A stretch of DNA of 10,412 bases from Tidjanibacter sp. (GTDB taxonomy: Bacteria > Bacteroidota > Bacteroidia > Bacteroidales > Rikenellaceae): NCBI GenBank assembly GCA_017547065.1, contig JAFYRC010000050.1:1-10412 (forward strand), in the 5' to 3' direction. The notes beneath the pieces were generated by a model. It saw only the letters and a list, made by a program, of their open reading frames with translations, was not told where the DNA came from and ran no database searches. Position numbers and translations under genes: made by a program. The number at the start of each line of letters is the position of its first letter. Position 1 is the first letter of the stretch. Shown in pieces: positions 5,799 through 10,412 of the stretch.

Positions 5799-7151
5799 AT
5801 GAAGAACTATACATTTTTAAGTTTGTTCAAAAAATACTCCACAGCGAGCTTCTGGCTGATTGCAGCCACCGTGGTGGCACTCATCTGTGCCAACGTGCCC
5901 GGACTGAAAGAGTGGTACTTCGGATTGTGGAGCACCCCCATTTCGCTCTCGCTGGGCGAGTTTAACTTCTTCAGCCACGGAGGTCACCCCATGAGCCTCG
6001 CAGCCTTCATCAACGACTTCCTGATGGCCATCTTCTTCCTCTCGGTGGGCTTGGAAATCAAGAGGGAGATTCTTGTGGGCGAGCTCTCGTCCATCAAGAA
6101 GGCAATCCTCCCCATCATTGGTGCGTGTGGCGGCATGCTCATCCCCGTGCTCTTCTTCCTGCTGTCGTGTCCCTCGGATGCGAGTATGATGCGCGGTATG
6201 GCAATTCCAATGGCCACCGATATCGCCTTCTCGCTGGGTGTGCTGGCAATGTTCGGCAAGAGGGTTCCTTTGAGCTTGAAGATTTTCCTCACCACCCTTG
6301 CCGTTGCCGACGACTTGGGCGGTATCATCGTCATCGCTCTGTGCTACACCTCGGAGATTAGCTGGGCATACATGGCCCTCGCGCTGCTGTGCATTGTTGT
6401 GATGGTGCTGGGCAACCGCTTCAGGGTGTCGAGCAAGACTTTCTACCTCGTTGCGGGCGTTGTGCTCTGGTTTGCAATGCTCAACTCGGGTATCCACGCC
6501 ACCATTTCGGGTGTGATTGCAGCCTTCTGCATCCCCGCATGTTTGAGCAAAGGCTCGCAGTACTACATCGAGCGTATTCGTCGTAATATCAACGAGTTCC
6601 CCGTAACGGAGGTGACCGATAAAAACCACGTTGTGGTGCTCACCAACGACCAAATTCAGACTCTCAAAAGTATCGAGTCGGCTTCCGACCACCTCATCAG
6701 TCCTCTCCAGAAATTGGAGGACGACCTGAGGGAGTTTATCAACTACCTCATCCTCCCCATCTTTGCCTTTGCCAATGCGGGTGTGGATCTGAGCGGTTTC
6801 CAGATTGGCGACCTCTTCTCGGGTGTGAGCCTGGCTGTGATGTTGGGCTTGGTTGCAGGTAAGTTTGTGGGCGTATTGAGCTTCTCGTGGCTGGCCATCA
6901 AACTGAAAATTGCCTCGATGCCTACGGGTTGCAACTGGAAGGCCTTTGCGAGCGTGTGTATGTTGTGCGGTATCGGCTTCACAGTGTCGATGTTCATCGC
7001 CGACCTCTCCTACTCGCCCCTGGGTGCCGATGGTAAGACCCTGCTGGATAGTGCAAAACTGGGTATCTTGTGCGGCACGATTATCTCGGCCCTGCTGGGT
7101 GCAGCACTACTCAAACGCAACCTTCCCAAGGCAGAAGAGAATCAGGCCTAA
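5799..7151 (+). CDS. nhaA: Na+/H+ antiporter NhaA
   Basis: Inner-membrane secondary transporter that exports Na+ (or Li+) in exchange for protons, controlling pH and sodium. The 450-residue protein carries the family hallmarks: VGLEIKRE (E86, R89, E90, counterparts of the E. coli pH-sensing region), PMATDIAFSLGVLA with T140-D141, the ion-binding pair D171-D172 in AVADDLGGI, and K355 in VAGKFVG, corresponding to E. coli K300. About 11-12 hydrophobic segments can be traced. It is longer than the roughly 390-residue E. coli protein, largely through a hydrophilic insertion at residues about 248-310, a region where Bacteroidetes homologues also tend to be longer. The start is preceded by an A-rich stretch. 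The gene is flanked by terminators on both sides, so it is probably transcribed alone. Confidence 0.96.
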   Translation: MKNYTFLSLFKKYSTASFWLIAATVVALICANVPGLKEWYFGLWSTPISLSLGEFNFFSHGGHPMSLAAFINDFLMAIFFLSVGLEIKREILVGELSSIKKAILPIIGACGGMLIPVLFFLLSCPSDASMMRGMAIPMATDIAFSLGVLAMFGKRVPLSLKIFLTTLAVADDLGGIIVIALCYTSEISWAYMALALLCIVVMVLGNRFRVSSKTFYLVAGVVLWFAMLNSGIHATISGVIAAFCIPACLSKGSQYYIERIRRNINEFPVTEVTDKNHVVVLTNDQIQTLKSIESASDHLISPLQKLEDDLREFINYLILPIFAFANAGVDLSGFQIGDLFSGVSLAVMLGLVAGKFVGVLSFSWLAIKLKIASMPTGCNWKAFASVCMLCGIGFTVSMFIADLSYSPLGADGKTLLDSAKLGILCGTIISALLGAALLKRNLPKAEENQA

Positions 7152-7186
7152 AAGGGCCCTACAATATACCCCACAAGGGGTTTCGG

Positions 7187-7218
7187 AGCCGTATTGCTTG
7201 TGCAGTACGGCTTTTTTT
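7187..7218 (+). terminator. Terminator after nhaA
   Basis: An 11-bp stem (7187-7197 with 7202-7212, one G-U pair), loop TTGT, followed by a run of T to 7218. Unlike the terminators at 1884, 4484 and 5570, its stem sequence is unrelated. Confidence 0.92.
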
Positions 7219-7294
7219 GTCCGAAAATGACGGCAAAAATTCAACAAATTCAACAACAAATAGAACAAAATCAAAGTTTTTTGTCATTCATATT

Positions 7295-7310
7295 CTCTAC
7301 ATTTGTAGAG
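7295..7310 (+). promoter_or_regulatory. Sulfatase -7 box inside a perfect inverted repeat
   Basis: CTCTACA (7295-7301) and TGTAGAG (7304-7310) form a perfect 7-bp inverted repeat with a 2-base centre, and the -7 match TACATTTG (7298-7305) lies inside it. No TTG stands at 19-21 bases upstream; a TTTTTTG run ends at 7283, 14 bases before. A weak -35-like side plus a palindrome over the -7 box is the layout of a regulated promoter, but the repeat could be chance. The start codon is 65 bases downstream. Confidence 0.4.
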
Positions 7311-7374
7311 TGGAATTGTGTGGCTACACTCCCGAAGGAGTGATTGTGCCAAAAGAACGAAACGAAAGAGAACT

Positions 7375-8781
7375 ATGAAGATAAATAGACTCATCCAATC
7401 GGCCCTCATGGCTGGTGTTGTGGCGGTGCCAACGGCGCTGAGTGCCGCAACTCCAAGCTCGGCAGCACCCAAACAGGAGCGCCCCAACATCATCCTCATC
7501 ATGACCGACCAGCAGACCGCCTCGGCAATGAGTTGTGCAGGCAATGTCGACCTCCACACTCCCGCGATGGACGCCCTGGCCGAGGATGGCGTGAGGCTCG
7601 ATAGGGCCTACTGTCCTTTCCCATTGAGTGGCCCTTGCAGGGCGTCGCTGATGACGGGTCTTATGCCAAGCGAGATTGGCGCCACCGACAACGGCATTCA
7701 GCCCGACGAGGAGGCTATGAGGCAGAGTATCGGCTACCTGATGAGGGACGCAGGCTACGAGGCAATGTATGCCGGTAAGTGGCACGCCAGCGAGGTAAAT
7801 CTCCCCGAGGAGGGCCGCGGCTTCAAGAAGGTGTGCAACATGGACGACCGCACCATGGTCGAAAACATCGCCACCGCCCTTGATGGACGTGACAAGGAAA
7901 AACCTCTTTTTCTTGTTGCCTCCTTCCTGGACCCCCACGAGATTTGTGAGTGGGCCCGCCGCCAGACGCTCCCCTACGGAGAGGTTGAGCTGCCCCGCGC
8001 GGAGGAGTGCCCCAACCTGCCCAAGAACTTCCAGAAGTCGACCTACGAGCCCGAGGCCATAGCTCTGCGTAAGGCCTCCCACCCCCGCTCGCACGACACA
8101 GCGCTCTACACCGAAGACGATTGGAGGGAGTACCTCTATGCCTACTACCGCCTAACCGAGAGGGTGGATGCCCACATCGGCAACCTCGTGGCTCTGCTCA
8201 AAGCGGAGGGACTCTACGACAACTCGCTCATCCTCTTTTGTAGCGACCACGGCGACGGAGCCGCCTCCCACCAGTGGAACCAGAAGTGGATATTGCAGGA
8301 GGAGTGTGTGAACGTTCCGCTGATTGTCAAGGCCCCCGCAAGCGACCGCAAGGCCCTCAGGGGTGCTACCAACAGCGTTGCCCTCTCCAACATCGGCCTC
8401 GACCTTGTGAGAACCATCTGCGACTACGGTGGCGTGGAGCTGGACAGCAACAAGTATAGGGGTAAATCGCTGCGCGGCGTGCTCCACAAGCAGGATGCCC
8501 CATTGCACGAGGAGGTCTTCATTGAGACGTTCCTCTCGGAGGTGAACGTGAAAGGCTGGTGTATTGTGGAGGGCAAGTATAAATATGTACTCTACAACCA
8601 CTTCCAAAACCGCGAGCAGCTCTTCGACATGGAGAACGACCGTGGCGAGATGCAGAACCTCGCCGTGGAGAGCCGACACAAGCCGACCATCCACCGCCTG
8701 CGCCGTAAGATGTATGAGTGGGGACTCCACACGGGCGACAAGCAGCTCATCAAGGCCCTCGGCCCATTCTTCAACAATTAG
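7375..8781 (+). CDS. Secreted sulfatase (S1 family, Ser-type)
   Basis: Hydrolyses a sulfate ester, probably on a glycan, after export. The 468-residue protein begins with a type I signal peptide (about residues 1-25, ending ALSAA). Catalytic features follow in order: the metal site MTDQQ (D45), S85-G-P-C-R as the S-x-P-x-R formylglycine site, GKWH (K135, H137), DPH (H188), SDHGD (D291, H292), and K304 in the WNQKW segment. Because the modified residue is Ser, activation needs a radical-SAM anaerobic sulfatase-maturing enzyme encoded elsewhere. The frame is open upstream to 7318, but those 19 residues are basic and polar; the ATG at 7375 gives the signal peptide. It is the first gene of a pair, with the next start 24 bases after its stop. 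I cannot assign the exact substrate or S1 subfamily. Confidence 0.88.
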   Translation: MKINRLIQSALMAGVVAVPTALSAATPSSAAPKQERPNIILIMTDQQTASAMSCAGNVDLHTPAMDALAEDGVRLDRAYCPFPLSGPCRASLMTGLMPSEIGATDNGIQPDEEAMRQSIGYLMRDAGYEAMYAGKWHASEVNLPEEGRGFKKVCNMDDRTMVENIATALDGRDKEKPLFLVASFLDPHEICEWARRQTLPYGEVELPRAEECPNLPKNFQKSTYEPEAIALRKASHPRSHDTALYTEDDWREYLYAYYRLTERVDAHIGNLVALLKAEGLYDNSLILFCSDHGDGAASHQWNQKWILQEECVNVPLIVKAPASDRKALRGATNSVALSNIGLDLVRTICDYGGVELDSNKYRGKSLRGVLHKQDAPLHEEVFIETFLSEVNVKGWCIVEGKYKYVLYNHFQNREQLFDMENDRGEMQNLAVESRHKPTIHRLRRKMYEWGLHTGDKQLIKALGPFFNN

Positions 8782-8805
8782 TCAAAACAAAGAAACAATA
8801 GCATA

Positions 8806-10412
8806 ATGAATAGTAAACTACTGACGGGTGCAGGCGTTGCACTCCCTCTCGTAGCAGGACTTACAGGTTGTGCCGAGAAAGAGGCCCAAAGGCCAAATAT
8901 CATCATCATGATGACCGACGACCACACTTGCAGGGCGTTGAGTTGCTACGACCGTGCGCTCATCCACACCCCCAACCTCGACCGCTTGGCCGAGGAGGGT
9001 ATGCTCTTCGAGAACTGCTATGTGGCAAATGCCATTTCGGGCCCTTCGAGGGCGTGCATACTCACGGGTAAGTACAGCCACGTGAATGGCTTTACGGACA
9101 ACTCGCGCACCTTCGACGGCGACCAGCAGACCTTCCCCAAGTTACTCCAAGAGAGTGGTTACCAGACGGCCATGATTGGTAAGTGGCACCTCAACAGCGA
9201 GCCCCAGGGTTTTGACTATTGGAGCATCCTCATCGGTCAGGGCGAGTACTACAAGCCCCGCTTCTGGGAGGCAGGTGGCGAGGTTGTAGAGGATGGTTAT
9301 GTTACGGACATCATCACCGACAAGGCCATCAACTTCCTCGAACAGCGCGACAAGGAAAAACCCTTCGCTATGCTCTACTACCACAAGGCACCCCACCGCA
9401 ACTGGATGCCCGCACAGCGCCACCTCGGTATGTACAACGACCACACCTTCCCCGAGCCGGCCACACTGCTGGACAACTACGAGGGACGTGGCTCGGCCGC
9501 CCGCGAGCAAGAGATGGAGATTGGCGAGCACATGTGGCCCGAGTGGGACCTCAAAGTTATGACCAACGAGCAACTCTCGGCCGACTACGACCTTGGCGAT
9601 TGGAGCAATGCCAACGTGGCAGATGTGAGCCGTGCCAACAACCACCGCGCCTCGGTGGAGCAGTTCAAGGCTGCGTGGGATCGTATGACCCCCGAGGAGA
9701 AGGAGCGTTGGGGCGAGGCCTATGCAGGCAGGATTGCCGAGTGGAACGAGATGAAAGATAAGGCCACCAAAGAGGAGATTATCAGGTGGAAGTATCAGCA
9801 ATATATGCGCGACTACTGCGCCGTAATCAAGGCCGTGGACGAGAACGTGGGCCGCTTGTTGGACTACCTGGAAAGTATTGGCCAGGCCGACAACACCATC
9901 ATCATCTACACCTCCGACCAGGGCTTCTTCCTCGGCGAGCATGGCTGGTTCGACAAGAGGTTTATGTATGAGGAGTGCCACCGCACACCTCTGATGGTGC
10001 GCTACCCCAAGGCTATCAAGGCCGGCACCAAAACCAAGGCCCTGGCTATGAACATCGACTTTGCCCCCACCCTGCTGGAATTTGCGGGCGTGGAGATCCC
10101 CGAGGATATTCAGGGACGCTCACTCGTACCGGTGCTCACCTCACGCCGAGGTGCAGTGCCCGACGATTGGAGGGAGGCAGTATATTACCACTACTACGAG
10201 TACCCCTCGTGGCACTCCGTGAAGCGACACTATGGCATCCGCACGGCCGACTACAAACTCATCCACTTCTATAACGACGTGGACGAGTGGGAGTTGTATG
10301 ACCTGCGCGAGGGCGTGAGTGGCGAGATGACCAACCTCTACGACCACCCCGACTATGCCGACACAAGGGCCCACCTCCACACACTCTTGGAGAAGACACA
10401 GAACGAGTGTGG
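8806..10412 (+). CDS. Sulfatase lipoprotein, GlcNAc-6-sulfatase-like (S1, Ser-type), cut by window edge
   Basis: 535 codons are present and the frame is still open at the right edge. Residues 1-22 form a lipoprotein signal (lipobox LTGC, Cys22) followed by AEKE; the acid residues just after Cys22 could favour surface display, as with Bacteroidetes lipoprotein export signals. The sulfatase core has MTDDH (D38, D39), S78-G-P-S-R as a Ser-type formylglycine site, GKWH (K126, H128), H193 and H197 in HKAPHRNW, TSDQG (D371) and K384 in WFDKRFMYEE. The GKWHLNSEPQGFDYW stretch and the PHRNW-x-PA-x2-H segment resemble Bacteroides heparan/GlcNAc-6-O-sulfatases of subfamily S1_11; that assignment is from memory of the family. 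It probably acts with the secreted sulfatase 24 bases upstream. Few residues should be missing, since the C-terminal subdomain is largely present. Confidence 0.88.
   Translation, partial: MNSKLLTGAGVALPLVAGLTGCAEKEAQRPNIIIMMTDDHTCRALSCYDRALIHTPNLDRLAEEGMLFENCYVANAISGPSRACILTGKYSHVNGFTDNSRTFDGDQQTFPKLLQESGYQTAMIGKWHLNSEPQGFDYWSILIGQGEYYKPRFWEAGGEVVEDGYVTDIITDKAINFLEQRDKEKPFAMLYYHKAPHRNWMPAQRHLGMYNDHTFPEPATLLDNYEGRGSAAREQEMEIGEHMWPEWDLKVMTNEQLSADYDLGDWSNANVADVSRANNHRASVEQFKAAWDRMTPEEKERWGEAYAGRIAEWNEMKDKATKEEIIRWKYQQYMRDYCAVIKAVDENVGRLLDYLESIGQADNTIIIYTSDQGFFLGEHGWFDKRFMYEECHRTPLMVRYPKAIKAGTKTKALAMNIDFAPTLLEFAGVEIPEDIQGRSLVPVLTSRRGAVPDDWREAVYYHYYEYPSWHSVKRHYGIRTADYKLIHFYNDVDEWELYDLREGVSGEMTNLYDHPDYADTRAHLHTLLEKTQNEC

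Noticed and set aside
5817..6692. Minus-strand open frame of 291 codons
   Set aside because: Antisense to nhaA; the product is rich in His and Glu and lacks any recognisable motif, typical of a shadow of a membrane protein gene.
7612..7623. Cys80 of the first sulfatase as the formylglycine residue
   Set aside because: Cys80 is followed by PFP, which does not fit C-x-P-x-R; S85-G-P-C-R fits S-x-P-x-R and is followed by the expected ASLMTG.
7324..8094. Minus-strand open frame of 256 codons
   Set aside because: Antisense to the first sulfatase; no signal, motif or independent promoter seen.
9142..9981. Long open frame on the minus strand (279 codons)
   Set aside because: It is antisense to the second sulfatase, whose frame contains every expected catalytic motif; the long opening reflects the GC-rich codon use of that gene.
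1..10412. CRISPR array, tRNA/rRNA genes, transposase or integrase
   Set aside because: No regularly spaced repeats, no cloverleaf or rRNA-like sequence, and no frame with recombinase motifs were found on either strand.

Overview
The window reads as chromosomal DNA of a gut Bacteroidales bacterium. Alistipes or another Rikenellaceae is my best guess, because the housekeeping-type genes are fairly GC-rich. Support comes from promoter -7 boxes of the TAnnTTTG type, A-rich leaders instead of strong Shine-Dalgarno sites, several lipoprotein signal peptides, a C10 (streptopain-type) peptidase with a Spi-type prodomain, and two Ser-type sulfatases. The genus call is inference; no rRNA or other marker gene is present. 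All genes are on the + strand.

Layout. Positions 65-1105 encode a ureohydrolase (agmatinase/arginase family). Positions 1175-1855 encode an FKBP-type prolyl isomerase lipoprotein, closed by a strong terminator. Positions 1928-5602 form an AT-richer accessory island: a promoter, a C10 peptidase lipoprotein (2120-3661), a lipoprotein of unknown function five bases later (3667-4455) and a terminator. A second, degenerate copy of the same module follows: a matching promoter, a remnant of only the peptidase C-terminus (4612-4713), a paralogous lipoprotein (4734-5531) and a near-copy of the first terminator. Positions 5799-7151 encode the Na+/H+ antiporter NhaA with its own leader and terminator. 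Positions 7375 to the right edge hold two sulfatases 24 bases apart, the second running off the window.

How the genes fit together. The peptidase island looks like a duplicated [peptidase + lipoprotein] cassette in which the second peptidase was deleted while its promoter, partner gene and terminator were kept. Tight coupling and retention of both partners suggest that the small lipoproteins work with or against the peptidase, for example as inhibitors, chaperones or surface partners. This is inference. The sulfatase pair fits desulfation of host glycans: one secreted by an ordinary signal peptide, one lipid-anchored and resembling GlcNAc-6-O-sulfatases. The ureohydrolase, the FKBP and NhaA appear to be independent core functions. 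No RNA genes, CRISPR arrays, insertion sequences or integrases were seen.
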